Shown piece by piece: positions 16,636-27,085 of a DNA stretch of 64,000 nt (position 1 is the stretch's first letter; each line of letters begins with the position of its first letter). The position numbers and the translations under genes were made by a program. This stretch comes from a bacterium (GTDB lineage: Bacteria; Campylobacterota; Campylobacteria; Campylobacterales; Sulfurimonadaceae): positions 1 through 64,000 of the forward strand of contig JAHJGM010000009.1 in NCBI GenBank assembly GCA_018824305.1, given 5' to 3'. The notes under the pieces were generated by a model. The model made no database searches. It was not told where the DNA came from and saw nothing but the letters and a program-made list of their open reading frames with translations.

Positions 16636-19446
16636 ATGATAAAAATTTTTGGTGCACGTGAAAACAATTTAAAAAATATCTCTTTAGAGATACCGAAAAA
16701 CAAGCTTGTAGTCTGTACTGGACTGAGCGGAAGCGGTAAATCTACACTGGCGTTTGATACACTTTATGCAGAGGGACAACGCAGATATATAGAATCTCTT
16801 TCCTCTTATGCAAGACAGTTCCTTGATCGCATAGGCAAGCCTGATATCGACAAGATAGAGGGGCTTACTCCGGCTATCGCCATAGATCAAAAGACGACAT
16901 CCAAAAACCCGCGTTCGACTGTGGGAACGATAACCGAGATATATGATTATCTGCGTCTTTTATATGCACGTGTAGGTGTGCAGCATTGTCATAAATGCGG
17001 TAAAAAGATAACCCACATGAGTGCCGAAGATATCATCAACGAAGTGTTGAAACTTCCAGAGGGTGCGAAAGTCGTCATACTCGCACCGCTTGTAAATGAG
17101 AAAAAAGGCTCATTCAACGAGATGATAGAGTCTTTGGTGCAAAAGGGCTATGTAAGAGCGATGATAGACGGTGTTATGACAAGACTTGATGAGGAAATAG
17201 AACTCTCTAAGACAAAAAAACACACCATCAAAGTAGTCATAGACCGTTTGGTCATAAGTGAGGAAAACAAAGACAGAATAGCCCAAGATGTCGAGAAGGC
17301 GTTGAAGCAAAGCTACGGCGAACTTGAAGTAGATATCTTGAACCATGAAGAATTGGGGATGAAAGAGTCTACTATCCATTACAGCGAACACAATGCATGT
17401 TTTGACTGTAAGATAAGTTTTGACGAGCTTGAACCCCTCTCTTTCTCTTTTAACTCTCCAAAGGGAGCATGTCCTGAATGTGACGGTCTGGGTGTGCGCT
17501 ATGCACTGGATCATGACAAGATAATAGACAAAGACCTTACTATAGAGACAGGTGCTGTTAAGATCGTTTACGGATTTAACAAAGGGTACTACTTTACATT
17601 CTTAAAAGGTTTTTGTACAGAAAACGACATCAATATGAAAGTACCCTTTTCGGAACTCGAAGAGTATCAGAAAAAAGCGATCCTTCACGGCGGTATCGAT
17701 GAAGTGACATTTCTTTGGAAAGGTCATCCGGTCAAGCGTGCATGGCCTGGGATCATCAAAATAGCATACGATATGTTCAAAGATGAGAAAGAACTGGCTG
17801 ATTATATGAGCGAGAAGGTGTGTAATGTCTGTAACTCATATCGTCTAAGACCGGAAAGCTTAGCAGTAAAAGTCTCGGATCAGGGAATAGCGTCCATTTT
17901 AGATATGCCTATCAATAAAAGCTATGAATGGTTCAAGTCAGATGAGAACTTCTCTCATCTCAACGATCAAGGCAAGATGATAGCAGCTCCGATACTAAAC
18001 GAGATCCGTGAGCGTCTTTATTTCCTGTTTGACGTTGGTCTTGGATATATTACATTAGGGCGCGATGCAAGAACGATAAGCGGCGGGGAAGCGCAGCGTA
18101 TTCGTATCGCTTCACAGATCGGAAGCGGACTTACGGGAGTGATGTATGTTCTTGATGAGCCAAGCATCGGACTTCACGAGCGTGACACTTTAAAGCTGAT
18201 TCGTACACTTCGTTCACTTCAGGAAAAGGGAAACAGCGTTATAGTCGTCGAGCATGACAAAGAGACCATAGAGCAAGCCGACTTCATCGTAGATATCGGT
18301 CCGGGTGCAGGAAAGTTCGGTGGAGAGGTCGTTTTTGCAGGGACATTCGAGGAGCTCAAAAAAGCAAATACTTTGACGGCCGATTATATAGTGGGACGTA
18401 AGAAGATAGAGTATTTCTACAGACGTCCTCAAGAGAACTTCATCGAGATAAAGAACGTGACGCTCAACAACATCAACGATCTGAGCGCAAAGATACCTTT
18501 GAACAACTTTACATGTATCACGGGAGTAAGCGGAAGCGGTAAGAGTTCTCTTATCCTTCAGACACTTTTGCCGACAGCTCGTGAGATACTTAACCACGCA
18601 AGAAAAGTGAAAAAAGTCGCAGGTGTAGAGATAGAGGGACTTGAACATGTCGATAAGGTGATCTACTTAGATCAAAGTCCGATAGGAAGGACTCCAAGAA
18701 GCAATCCTGCTACATATACGGGTGTCATGGATGAGATACGTGCGCTCTTTGCTAAGACCAAAGAGGCGAATATCCGCGGATACAGCTCTTCAAGATTCAG
18801 CTTTAACGTCAAAGGCGGACGCTGTGAGAAGTGTCAGGGTGAGGGCGAGATAAAGATTGAGATGCACTTCTTGCCGGATATCATGGTGAAGTGTGACTCA
18901 TGTAAAGGAACTCGTTACAATGCTCAGACTTTAGAAGTGCATTACAAAGGCAAAAGTATTTCGGATGTCTTAAACATGAGCGTGGGAGAGGCATTGGAGT
19001 TTTTCGATCCGATCCCTAAGATAAAGATAAAGATACAAACACTTTTTGATGTGGGTCTTGGATATATTACGCTCGGTCAAAACGCGACTACGCTTTCAGG
19101 CGGTGAGGCGCAGCGTATCAAACTTAGCAAAGAGCTGAGCCGTAAAGATACGGGCAAGACTCTTTATATCCTCGATGAACCGACGACGGGACTTCATTTT
19201 GACGATGTCAACCGTCTGACAAAAGTCCTGCATAACTTTGTAGAACTTGGAAACAGCGTTTTATTCATCGAGCATAACCTCGATATGATAAAAAATGCCG
19301 ACTATATCATAGACATGGGACCAGAAGGCGGAAGCGGCGGCGGAAATATCATCGCGGTGGGGACTCCTGAAGAGCTTGCACGTGACCATAAAAAAACAGG
19401 AAGCTATACGGGTCTGTATCTTAAAAAAGAGTTGGAAAGAGCTTGA
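16636..19446 (+). CDS. uvrA: Excinuclease ABC subunit A
   Basis: The 936-residue UvrA is full length. It has two ABC ATPase cassettes: Walker [10 protein letters not shown] near residue 31 and GVSGSGKSS near 632. Signature sequences [16 protein letters not shown] lie before each Walker B, with zinc fingers CHKCGKK...CFDCK.. and [15 protein letters not shown]. It recognises distorted DNA in nucleotide excision repair with UvrB. AGGATAA precedes the ATG. Its TGA overlaps the mltA start. Confidence 0.97.
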   Translation: MIKIFGARENNLKNISLEIPKNKLVVCTGLSGSGKSTLAFDTLYAEGQRRYIESLSSYARQFLDRIGKPDIDKIEGLTPAIAIDQKTTSKNPRSTVGTITEIYDYLRLLYARVGVQHCHKCGKKITHMSAEDIINEVLKLPEGAKVVILAPLVNEKKGSFNEMIESLVQKGYVRAMIDGVMTRLDEEIELSKTKKHTIKVVIDRLVISEENKDRIAQDVEKALKQSYGELEVDILNHEELGMKESTIHYSEHNACFDCKISFDELEPLSFSFNSPKGACPECDGLGVRYALDHDKIIDKDLTIETGAVKIVYGFNKGYYFTFLKGFCTENDINMKVPFSELEEYQKKAILHGGIDEVTFLWKGHPVKRAWPGIIKIAYDMFKDEKELADYMSEKVCNVCNSYRLRPESLAVKVSDQGIASILDMPINKSYEWFKSDENFSHLNDQGKMIAAPILNEIRERLYFLFDVGLGYITLGRDARTISGGEAQRIRIASQIGSGLTGVMYVLDEPSIGLHERDTLKLIRTLRSLQEKGNSVIVVEHDKETIEQADFIVDIGPGAGKFGGEVVFAGTFEELKKANTLTADYIVGRKKIEYFYRRPQENFIEIKNVTLNNINDLSAKIPLNNFTCITGVSGSGKSSLILQTLLPTAREILNHARKVKKVAGVEIEGLEHVDKVIYLDQSPIGRTPRSNPATYTGVMDEIRALFAKTKEANIRGYSSSRFSFNVKGGRCEKCQGEGEIKIEMHFLPDIMVKCDSCKGTRYNAQTLEVHYKGKSISDVLNMSVGEALEFFDPIPKIKIKIQTLFDVGLGYITLGQNATTLSGGEAQRIKLSKELSRKDTGKTLYILDEPTTGLHFDDVNRLTKVLHNFVELGNSVLFIEHNLDMIKNADYIIDMGPEGGSGGGNIIAVGTPEELARDHKKTGSYTGLYLKKELERA

Positions 19447-20522
19447 TGAGATACTTTATACCTATTGTCGTTTTGTTTCTTTTTAGTGGATGTACTTACA
19501 AAGTCGCAGTGACTGCAATGCCCGATACTAGTTTGAAAAAAGCATATTTTTCAGACCTGAAAGGTTTTAACAGTGAAAATTTCGATGAGGTCGTAGATGG
19601 TTTTCTCAGAAGCTGTCAGACGAAAAAAGCACAAGATCTCTATGGAAGACTTTGCCAAAAAGCCTTACATGCAGAGAATAAAAAAGAGTTTATAAAAGAT
19701 AATTTCAAAGTTCTTAAAGTCATGGACAATGAGAGTGATATGGGGACTTTAACAGGGTACTATGAACCCGAGTTACGCGGTTCTTTGACAAAACACGACA
19801 GCTATATCTATCCGCTTTATCAAAAGCCTGATGATATGTATGAGGTTGATTTTAGCAGTGCATACCCGGAGCTGAAAAAATATAATCTCAGCGGCAGGAT
19901 AGAGGGAAACAAAGTAGTTCCATACTATACAAGAGCGGAGTATCGGGATCTCAATGCTTCGGCTATCTGTTATGTGGATGATAAAATAGATGAGTATTTT
20001 TTGGAGATCCAAGGTTCAGGCAGAGTCGTACTTGATACAAATGAGACTATGTATGTGGGATATGGCGGAAATAATGGACATAAATACACCTCGATGGGAA
20101 AATATCTTATTGACAGCGGTGAGATGGACATCAAGAATATGTCGCTCAAAAAGATAAAAGAGTGGGCTGCAAACAATCCTGAAAAAGTTGACCATGTCTT
20201 AAATCAGAATGCAAGGGTCATCTATTTTAAAAAACGAAACGGTGATGTCAAGGGAGCACTCGGCATCGCTCTTACACCGATGCGTTCAGTCGCGGTTGAC
20301 AGTAAATATATACCGCTTGGAAGTATGCTTTTTATAGATGCCAAAGATGCCCATCATTCAATAAACAGCGTAGTATTTGCCCAAGACAGAGGCTCTGCCA
20401 TCAAGTCGGCTATCAGAGCCGATCTCTTTACGGGTTTTGGCGATGATGCACTTGATATCGCCGGAAATCTCAAAGCAAAATTGAAAATATGGGTATTTTT
20501 ACCTAAAGTCGATGTCAGATGA
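19446..20522 (+). CDS. mltA: Lytic murein transglycosylase A, lipoprotein
   Basis: The 358-residue MltA family protein has a lipobox LFSGC after a short hydrophobic leader, so it is probably anchored in a membrane facing the periplasm. It has the MltA domain (GTLTGYYEPELRGS, YYTRAEYR) and a C-terminal 3D domain with catalytic-type Asp residues (VDSKYIPLGS, FAQDRGSAIKS, DLFTGFGDDA). It cleaves peptidoglycan to anhydromuropeptides. ATG 19446 overlaps the uvrA stop by one base and the gene overlaps recR by 4 bp. Confidence 0.93.
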   Translation: MRYFIPIVVLFLFSGCTYKVAVTAMPDTSLKKAYFSDLKGFNSENFDEVVDGFLRSCQTKKAQDLYGRLCQKALHAENKKEFIKDNFKVLKVMDNESDMGTLTGYYEPELRGSLTKHDSYIYPLYQKPDDMYEVDFSSAYPELKKYNLSGRIEGNKVVPYYTRAEYRDLNASAICYVDDKIDEYFLEIQGSGRVVLDTNETMYVGYGGNNGHKYTSMGKYLIDSGEMDIKNMSLKKIKEWAANNPEKVDHVLNQNARVIYFKKRNGDVKGALGIALTPMRSVAVDSKYIPLGSMLFIDAKDAHHSINSVVFAQDRGSAIKSAIRADLFTGFGDDALDIAGNLKAKLKIWVFLPKVDVR

Positions 20523-21088
20523 AAAGATCGCTGGAAAAATTTAATCGTCTTGTGGAGTGTTTGGAAGAACTGCCGACCATAGGCAGAAAATCTGCGGTAA
20601 GACTGGCCTATCATATGGTTATGAAAGACAGTTTCAGTGCCATCAAATTGGCACATGCCATAGAAAATGCGGTCGGGAGTCTAAAAAAATGTATCTCTTG
20701 CGGGGGGATGAGCGAAGATGAGTTGTGTGCGATATGCAGTGACACTTCCAGAAATATCGAGGTGTTATGTATCGTCGAAAATGCAAAAGATATCTTGACA
20801 TTTGAAGAAAACGGACTCTTTGATGGCAGATATTTTGTCCTTGATTCATTAGAACAACTTGATGTCTCACATCTGCAAGACATGGTCTCAAGCGGAGTCA
20901 GCGAAGTGATCTTTGCACTGACTCCATCGATCCAAAATGATGCCGTCATTCTGTATATAGAGGATAAGCTATCCGATTACGATGTACGGTTCACTAAAAT
21001 AGCCCAAGGTGTTCCAACGGGGGTAAGCTTGGAAAATATAGATATTCTCTCTTTGACAAGGGCATTGGAAGACAGAGTAAAGGTATAA
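20519..21088 (+). CDS. recR: Recombination mediator RecR
   Basis: The 189-residue RecR has a helix-hairpin-helix (LEELPTIGRKSAVRLAYHM), a C4 zinc finger (C58, C61, C70, C73), a Toprim domain (LCIVENAKDI) and a short C-terminal Walker-B-like tail. It works with RecO and RecF to load RecA on gaps. It overlaps mltA by 4 bp. The protein is slightly shorter than the usual 198-200 residues, mainly at the C terminus. Confidence 0.95.
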   Translation: MKRSLEKFNRLVECLEELPTIGRKSAVRLAYHMVMKDSFSAIKLAHAIENAVGSLKKCISCGGMSEDELCAICSDTSRNIEVLCIVENAKDILTFEENGLFDGRYFVLDSLEQLDVSHLQDMVSSGVSEVIFALTPSIQNDAVILYIEDKLSDYDVRFTKIAQGVPTGVSLENIDILSLTRALEDRVKV

Positions 21089-21170
21089 AAAGAGAGTAGA
21101 TTTAACTATTTATATTTTTTTTCGTATTTCTTAGGTAATATAGTAGAAAGTAATATTTGAAAGATGCCTG

Positions 21171-22937
21171 ATGAAAAGTCTATTGAGTTTTTTAAGCGAA
21201 AAAAGATTGATCTCACTGATTACATACGGTCCGTTTATCTTTATACCGTTCATCATAACAATGGTCTCTTTTTTTACTCTGCATGTAAGCAAGTTGCAGT
21301 ATGAAGACTCATTGGATGATATGCAGACCGTCTATGTGGAAGCTCAAAAAAACAGAGTTATTTCAAAAGTCGATATCGCCGCAAAACTCCTTCAATATAA
21401 AGAATCCATGACAAAAGAGATGCTCAAGGAAAAAGTAAAAAACAGAGTAGACACCGCTTATGCGATCGCAAAAAATCTTTATCAGCAAAATATAGATACG
21501 CATACGAGAAAAGAGGTTCAAAAGATAATCATCGATTCATTACGGCCTTTGACTTGGAATGACGGGGAAAGTTTTATCTTTATCGTCGACTTTAACGGCG
21601 TGGCTCATCTTTCTCCAAGCTATCTGAGACATTTTGAAGGCAGAGATATCTTAGATCTTAAAGATGCAGATAAAAGATATATCATAAAAGAAGAGATAGC
21701 GCTTGCAAAAGAGAAAGGCTATGGATATCTGTGGGATACTTTTATGCGTGAAGATCATGATTCTTCAAAACAGTACTCACAGCTTGCATATATCAAAAAA
21801 TTCGATGATTTCAATTGGTATCTAGGTTCTGCCGAGTATTTGGACACGGCAATGGAAGAGATGCAAAAGCATGCTTTAGATATTTTGCAAAATATGTTTC
21901 TACATCAGAGTGAGTATTTTTTTGTCATCGACAAATATGGAAACAACATTATGAACGGTCAAAATCTATTCCCTAAAAACACAAATGTGCTCGCTTTAAA
22001 AGATGTGGATGGAAAAGAGCTGATAAAAGAGCTTATAAAAAGTTCAAATTCCATAAAACCCTATTTTGTATCGTATAAATTAAGAAATCCCGTTACAAAT
22101 AAGATAGAAGAGAAGTTTTCCTATGTCAAAAAAGTAGAAGGGAGCGACTGGATAGTCGGAAGCGGATTTTATTATAATGAATACAATAAAAAGCTGGAGG
22201 AAAAAGTCTTAGTATTGCAAGAGATGTATAAAAAACAGTATAAGACGATTTTGACTTTCTCATTTTTTCTTATAGTTTTATCTTTATTCGCATCATACTA
22301 TTTATCGATCGCACTTAAAAAAAGGTTTATGCTTTATTCCAAAGAGATAAGAGACAAAAATAATGAATTAATGAATCTCAATGCATCTTTAGAACAAATA
22401 GTGCTGCAGAGGACAGAAGAACTCAATCAGGCTTATGAAGATATGAAAGAGATAGCGATCAAAGACAGTCTCACCCAAGTGTACAATCGATACTATTTTA
22501 ATGATGCACTTCTCAGTGAGATTCATAGATCAGATAGATACAACCTGACATTTTCTTTGTGCATGTTCGATCTGGACCATTTTAAAGAGGTAAACGATAC
22601 CTACGGTCATGATGTCGGTGATATGGTGCTCAAATCTATCGCAGAAGTAGTAAAAAAATATCTGCGAAAGAGTGATGTATTTGCCAGAGTAGGTGGTGAA
22701 GAGTTTATGATCATCATGCCCAAGACAACGATAAGGACATCATCAAAGATCATCAATAGAATACTGATCGGTGTAGAGGAACATATTTTTGAAAAGATAG
22801 AGCATCTTACTATCAGTGCAGGTTTAGTAACATACAAGGCAAAAGAAGATAAAGATGAACTGATAAAAAGAGTCGATCTGGCATTGTACAATGCCAAGAA
22901 GAATGGCAGAAATACCATTGTCCTCGGAGATGACTAA
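21171..22937 (+). CDS. Cache-domain diguanylate cyclase
   Basis: The 588-residue membrane sensor has one N-terminal helix (about 18-38) and a large periplasmic part resembling two single-Cache modules (DGESFIFIVDFNGVAHLSP and SEYFFVIDKYGNNIMNGQ). A second helix lies at about 360-383, followed by a coiled linker and a GGDEF domain with GGEEF at 508-512. An RxxD inhibitory site (RKSD) sits five residues before it, so product feedback is likely. It makes c-di-GMP in response to a small extracellular ligand. Its stop overlaps that of the convergent SulP gene. Confidence 0.9.
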   Translation: MKSLLSFLSEKRLISLITYGPFIFIPFIITMVSFFTLHVSKLQYEDSLDDMQTVYVEAQKNRVISKVDIAAKLLQYKESMTKEMLKEKVKNRVDTAYAIAKNLYQQNIDTHTRKEVQKIIIDSLRPLTWNDGESFIFIVDFNGVAHLSPSYLRHFEGRDILDLKDADKRYIIKEEIALAKEKGYGYLWDTFMREDHDSSKQYSQLAYIKKFDDFNWYLGSAEYLDTAMEEMQKHALDILQNMFLHQSEYFFVIDKYGNNIMNGQNLFPKNTNVLALKDVDGKELIKELIKSSNSIKPYFVSYKLRNPVTNKIEEKFSYVKKVEGSDWIVGSGFYYNEYNKKLEEKVLVLQEMYKKQYKTILTFSFFLIVLSLFASYYLSIALKKRFMLYSKEIRDKNNELMNLNASLEQIVLQRTEELNQAYEDMKEIAIKDSLTQVYNRYYFNDALLSEIHRSDRYNLTFSLCMFDLDHFKEVNDTYGHDVGDMVLKSIAEVVKKYLRKSDVFARVGGEEFMIIMPKTTIRTSSKIINRILIGVEEHIFEKIEHLTISAGLVTYKAKEDKDELIKRVDLALYNAKKNGRNTIVLGDD

Positions 22938-24628
22938 AGAGAGTTTGACACTTCGTTCTCTGCGGCTGCTATGGCTTTATCGATATGGTCAAACACATTT
23001 TCTTCGCCGATCATGGCATAAAATCCAAATTTTTTAAGCATACTTTCCAAATTCGGATTGACTCCGGAGAGGATAAATCTTGTATTTTGTTTTTTGCATC
23101 GTGCGTAGAACTCTTCTAGTGCATGCATCCCTGTTGCATCGATAACGGGGACTTTACGCATTCTAAGTATAAAGACTTTTGGTGTGTAGCCAAGGGTCTC
23201 TAAAACTCTTTTGAGGCTGTCTGCAACACCAAAGAAAAAGGGTCCGTCGATCTCATATATCTCGGTGTTTTCAGGAATGGTCTTTTTTGTAAGCATATCG
23301 GGATCGTCGAGATTTTCTTCTGAGTTGGTCTCAAATCCGCTCAGTTTAAACTTGCTGTTTTGCACCTGAGTGACTTCAATGACACGTTTGATAAACAGCA
23401 GTGAAGCGAGCACTACACCCACTTGTACGGCAACAGTCAAATCCACTAAAACAGTAAGAATAAATGTCGTGACCAAGACCATGGCATCACTTTTTGGACC
23501 TTGGAGGATATGTCTGAAGTGATGTATTTCACTCATATTCCATGCGATAATCATAAGAATCGCCGCCATGACTGCCATCGGTACTTTTACGATCCATTCG
23601 GCAAAGGTAAACATGAAAAGAGCTATTACGATACCGTGGATGATTCCGGCAAGAGGTGTTTTTGCCCCTGATTTTATATTTGTCGCCGTTCTTGCGATCG
23701 CTCCCGTGGCAGGAATGCCTCCAAAAAAAACAGAACCGATATTTGCAGCCCCCTGCGCGATAAGCTCGGTGTCGGACTTATGGGTACGTCCGGTCATACC
23801 GTCTGCGACAACGGCACTGAGAAGTGATTCTATAGCTGCAAGCAGAGCGATGGTCAGTGCATCGGGAATCAAAGACTTGATGAGTGCAAAATCAAAGACA
23901 GGCAGCGAGGGAGAGGGAAGTGTCCTCGGGAGTTCTCCAAAACGAGATTCAATGGTATCGACGGGAATATTGAATATAGAAACGATGAGTGCACCGAAGA
24001 CTACGGCGATGATGGGACCAGGCACCCTTGGAATATAGCGTTTGATGAGCAGAATAATCGCGATCGAGATAAGTGCGAGCGATACGTTAAAGAGATTGGT
24101 ATCGCTTATATATGAAAAGTAGCTTTCCCACTTTAAAAGAAAATCCGATGGCAGTTTTTGTATGTTAAGACCCAAAAAATCATTGACTTGGGATGTAAAA
24201 ATGATAAGCGCGATCCCGCTTGTAAATCCCGTGATAACAGGGTAGGGAATGAATTTGATAATAGCACCGAAGCGAAGCAGTCCCATTACGATGAGAAGCA
24301 ATCCGGCCATTAAAGTCGCAACTGCCAATCCTTCATAACCGTGACGCATCACGATATCGTAGATGATGACGACAAAAGCGCCTGTCGGACCTCCGATCTG
24401 AAAACGGCTACCGCCCAGCAGAGAGATAAGTATACCAGCAACTATAGCAGTATAGAGTCCTTTCTCAGGTCCCAGTCCGCTAGCAATTGCAAAAGCCATA
24501 GCAAGGGGAAGGGCGACAACTCCGACAGTGAGACCGGCGATGAGATCTGGCATAAAATATGAGGACTTATACCCCTCTTTTAATACGATGTATGATTTTG
24601 GAGAGAATATCTCAAAAAAGTTTTTCAT
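22934..24628 (-). CDS. SulP-family anion transporter with STAS domain
   Basis: The 564-residue inner-membrane protein has a SulP core of about 10-12 helices (DLIAGLTVGVVALPLAMAFA near the start, GGSRFQIGGPTGAFVVI) and a C-terminal STAS domain (about 440-555, with VIDATGMHALEEF). Family members move sulfate, bicarbonate or C4 acids. In a sulfur-oxidising autotroph-like host either sulfate or bicarbonate is plausible. It converges on the Cache cyclase gene with overlapping stops. Confidence 0.9.
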   Translation of the reverse strand: MKNFFEIFSPKSYIVLKEGYKSSYFMPDLIAGLTVGVVALPLAMAFAIASGLGPEKGLYTAIVAGILISLLGGSRFQIGGPTGAFVVIIYDIVMRHGYEGLAVATLMAGLLLIVMGLLRFGAIIKFIPYPVITGFTSGIALIIFTSQVNDFLGLNIQKLPSDFLLKWESYFSYISDTNLFNVSLALISIAIILLIKRYIPRVPGPIIAVVFGALIVSIFNIPVDTIESRFGELPRTLPSPSLPVFDFALIKSLIPDALTIALLAAIESLLSAVVADGMTGRTHKSDTELIAQGAANIGSVFFGGIPATGAIARTATNIKSGAKTPLAGIIHGIVIALFMFTFAEWIVKVPMAVMAAILMIIAWNMSEIHHFRHILQGPKSDAMVLVTTFILTVLVDLTVAVQVGVVLASLLFIKRVIEVTQVQNSKFKLSGFETNSEENLDDPDMLTKKTIPENTEIYEIDGPFFFGVADSLKRVLETLGYTPKVFILRMRKVPVIDATGMHALEEFYARCKKQNTRFILSGVNPNLESMLKKFGFYAMIGEENVFDHIDKAIAAAENEVSNSL

Positions 24629-24696
24629 AGGTTCAGCATCCTTTTGCTGATGAAAGATAGTACTTAAACAGTTTTAGAAGTATACATCAAATTTTT

Positions 24697-26193
24697 TTAC
24701 ATGCATACTCGATTGCGGCCGCTGTTTTTAGCTTTATAGAGTGCCCTATCAACAGACAGCATCAACTTTTTCGCTGTAATACCTTTGGTACTTGTGGCAA
24801 CACCGATACTTGTCGTCACATGGATCGTTTCATTTTCTGCGATTTGTATGGGCTCTGCTTCGAGAGTCTTTCTTATTCTTTCTGCCAGTTCAAAAGCTTT
24901 TGTACTTTCTGTTTCGGGAAGGATGACCATAAACTCTTCTCCTCCAAAACGAGCAGCATAGTCACTGCCGCGTACGGATCTTTTTATGATATGCGCGATC
25001 TCTTTGAGTACATCATCGCCCGCTTGATGTCCGTAGGTGTCGTTCACTTTTTTAAAGAAATCTATATCAAACATTAAGAGCGACAGGTTTCTATGGTATC
25101 TATGCGCGCGTGAGAGTTCATAATCCAGTTTTTCATCAAAACTTCCACGGTTGTACAGTCCGGTCAATTTATCGTGCAGAGCAAGGTCGGAGAGCTGTTT
25201 TTCGAGTGCTTTTCGTTCTGTGATATCTCGAAAAATGACGACAGCACCCGATGTGTCGTGATTTACATTGATCGGTGCGGCTGTAATGGACACAGGAAAG
25301 ATCTCACCGTTTTTGCGTTGAAAAAAGTCATCTTCCGAATGATTTTTTTCACCCTCCTGATACGCTTTTTTTACGATACACTCACTAGCATCTTCATCTA
25401 AATGTATATGAATTAGATTATGCAGATTAGTGTTTTTTGCCTCTTCAAAACTCCATCCCAATATATGTTCCGCTTCTGCATTCATAAACTCCAAATTACC
25501 CTCTTTGTCTATGACGAAAATACCTTCTCCCATACTTGAAGTGATATCTTTCAGGCGCTGTTTTGAGTTGGAAAGATGCTTGAACGAGATCAGCTTCTCT
25601 GCTTGAATATTTCTAAAGTTTATAGAGGAGACACTCAGAACAAGCATAAAAAAAAGTATCATTACGCCCATAAAATGATGATATGGATCACTCTGCAAAA
25701 AATAATATACCGTAGGAAAAAGCAGCATAGGGATCATAAATGCCAGATAGTTCCATCTGATAAATGTCGCCGTGACGATCGAACCAACAGCCATAGCACC
25801 GAGTATGAACACTTCAAATCCCTGATGTGCTTCAGCAAGATAGATCTCGATAATAAGTCCTATCAATCCCCACGTGATACCCGAAAAAAATGATGTGGCA
25901 AGAAAATAGATGTTCCACTGCCCTATCGTCTCGATGCTTGATTTTTTGTAGGTCAAATATAAAAGAAATCTGAGTAATAACGAGAGAATCAGCAGTACTA
26001 CCCAGCCAAAAAGAAATCTATAGGGAACACTGCTCCAGATCATGATGATGGAGATGGTACCGATAAACATATTCATAAAAATAATAACGGGTAACTTTTC
26101 TCCGGCTGCAAGCAATTGATCGAGCTCAATAGCTTTGTAGTCTAAGTTGAAATTATATTTAAATATATTTAGTATGGATTTGAAAAATTGCAA
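24697..26193 (-). CDS. Membrane PAS-GGDEF diguanylate cyclase
   Basis: The 498-residue protein has an N-terminal block of about six helices (35-195, MASE-like), a PAS domain (about 212-330, with GEGIFVIDKEGNLEFMNAEAE) and a PAC motif. A GGDEF domain follows with active-site GGEEF (in ARFGGEEFMVILPE) and RxxD (RGSD) five residues ahead. It begins with TTG (26193) behind an AGAGG, as no in-frame ATG lies nearby. It should synthesise c-di-GMP under control of a membrane or redox/energy cue. It has its own promoter at 26235-26263. Confidence 0.88.
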   Translation of the reverse strand: MQFFKSILNIFKYNFNLDYKAIELDQLLAAGEKLPVIIFMNMFIGTISIIMIWSSVPYRFLFGWVVLLILSLLLRFLLYLTYKKSSIETIGQWNIYFLATSFFSGITWGLIGLIIEIYLAEAHQGFEVFILGAMAVGSIVTATFIRWNYLAFMIPMLLFPTVYYFLQSDPYHHFMGVMILFFMLVLSVSSINFRNIQAEKLISFKHLSNSKQRLKDITSSMGEGIFVIDKEGNLEFMNAEAEHILGWSFEEAKNTNLHNLIHIHLDEDASECIVKKAYQEGEKNHSEDDFFQRKNGEIFPVSITAAPINVNHDTSGAVVIFRDITERKALEKQLSDLALHDKLTGLYNRGSFDEKLDYELSRAHRYHRNLSLLMFDIDFFKKVNDTYGHQAGDDVLKEIAHIIKRSVRGSDYAARFGGEEFMVILPETESTKAFELAERIRKTLEAEPIQIAENETIHVTTSIGVATSTKGITAKKLMLSVDRALYKAKNSGRNRVCM

Positions 26194-26234
26194 ACGGAAT
26201 ATACCTCTTTGATTTTTTTTGATCGGTTTTACAT

Positions 26235-26263
26235 ATTATACAAATCTTGTCATTTGATTGCAA
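26235..26263 (-). promoter_or_regulatory. Sigma-70-like promoter of the PAS-GGDEF gene
   Basis: Reading the minus strand, TTGCAA (26263-26258) and TATAAT (26240-26235) are separated by 17 bp, about 42 bp ahead of the TTG start codon. This is the best two-hexamer promoter match I found in the window. Confidence 0.6.
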
Positions 26264-26290
26264 CAAAGCATTTGCAGTTAGGAATATTTT

Positions 26291-27085
26291 TTAAAGAGCA
26301 AAGCTTTTTTGCATTATCTTCGCGGTAGTATTGAGGTCAAACTTTTTGTCGCAAAAAAGATGGTTTGCCAGCACTCCTTGATATAAAAGCATATCGGCAC
26401 CGTCTTTAGAAGTTATACCCTTGTCTTGTGCAAGTCGCAAAAACGGCGTCACTTTACCGTAGATAGCATCTGCAACGTATGACGTATGAGAAAGTATCTC
26501 TTCTATCATCTCTTTTGGAGCAGGGTAGGCATCATCTTTAAGTCCCGCACTTGTAGTGTTGACGACAAGGTCGTAATCTTCACAGATGAAGTTTTCCCAG
26601 CTCTTACATGTAAGCCCCAGCTCTTTAAAATATTCAAGTCTGTTTGCGCTTCTATTTAAAATGCTTACATGTAGAGCGTCTTGAAGAAATCTGTTAGACA
26701 GAGCTTTTGCCGTTCCTCCGGCTCCTAAAATGAGAACTTTTTTTATTTTGCCGAATGGTTTGATCGCTTCCATGAACCCATCGGCATCCGTGTTGTAGCC
26801 AATGAGTTTTCCATCTTCAAAAACAATGGTATTTACAACCCCTATGCTTTTTGCAAAGCCTCGTATCTCATCGCAGGCTTCATAAGCGGCTTCCTTATGG
26901 GGAACGGTGATATTTGCACCGCTAAGACCGAGATTTAAAAATGTCTCTTTGAGTTTTGAGCCCTCTGTCAAATGTATTCTCGTGTAACATGCGTTTACAT
27001 GTAGAGCTTTAAAAAGGGAGTTGTGCATAAGCGGAGAACGCGAGTGCGAAACCGGATCTCCAAAAATAGCGAAGAGTTTTGTCAT
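26291..27085 (-). CDS. aroE: Shikimate dehydrogenase
   Basis: The 264-residue AroE begins with the typical KLFAIFGDPVSHSRSPLMHN. It has the catalytic Lys/Asp contexts (ITVPHKE, NTDADGF) and the NADP-binding GAGGTAKAL. It reduces 3-dehydroshikimate in the chorismate pathway. ATG 27085 overlaps the trpE stop by one base (TGATG). The gene contains three of the TACATGTA palindromes (26605, 26666, 26996). Confidence 0.95.
   Translation of the reverse strand: MTKLFAIFGDPVSHSRSPLMHNSLFKALHVNACYTRIHLTEGSKLKETFLNLGLSGANITVPHKEAAYEACDEIRGFAKSIGVVNTIVFEDGKLIGYNTDADGFMEAIKPFGKIKKVLILGAGGTAKALSNRFLQDALHVSILNRSANRLEYFKELGLTCKSWENFICEDYDLVVNTTSAGLKDDAYPAPKEMIEEILSHTSYVADAIYGKVTPFLRLAQDKGITSKDGADMLLYQGVLANHLFCDKKFDLNTTAKIMQKSFAL

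Noticed and set aside
23568-24038. 156-codon open frame opposite the SulP gene
   Set aside because: It is a shadow of the SulP coding frame with no own ribosome site or known motif.
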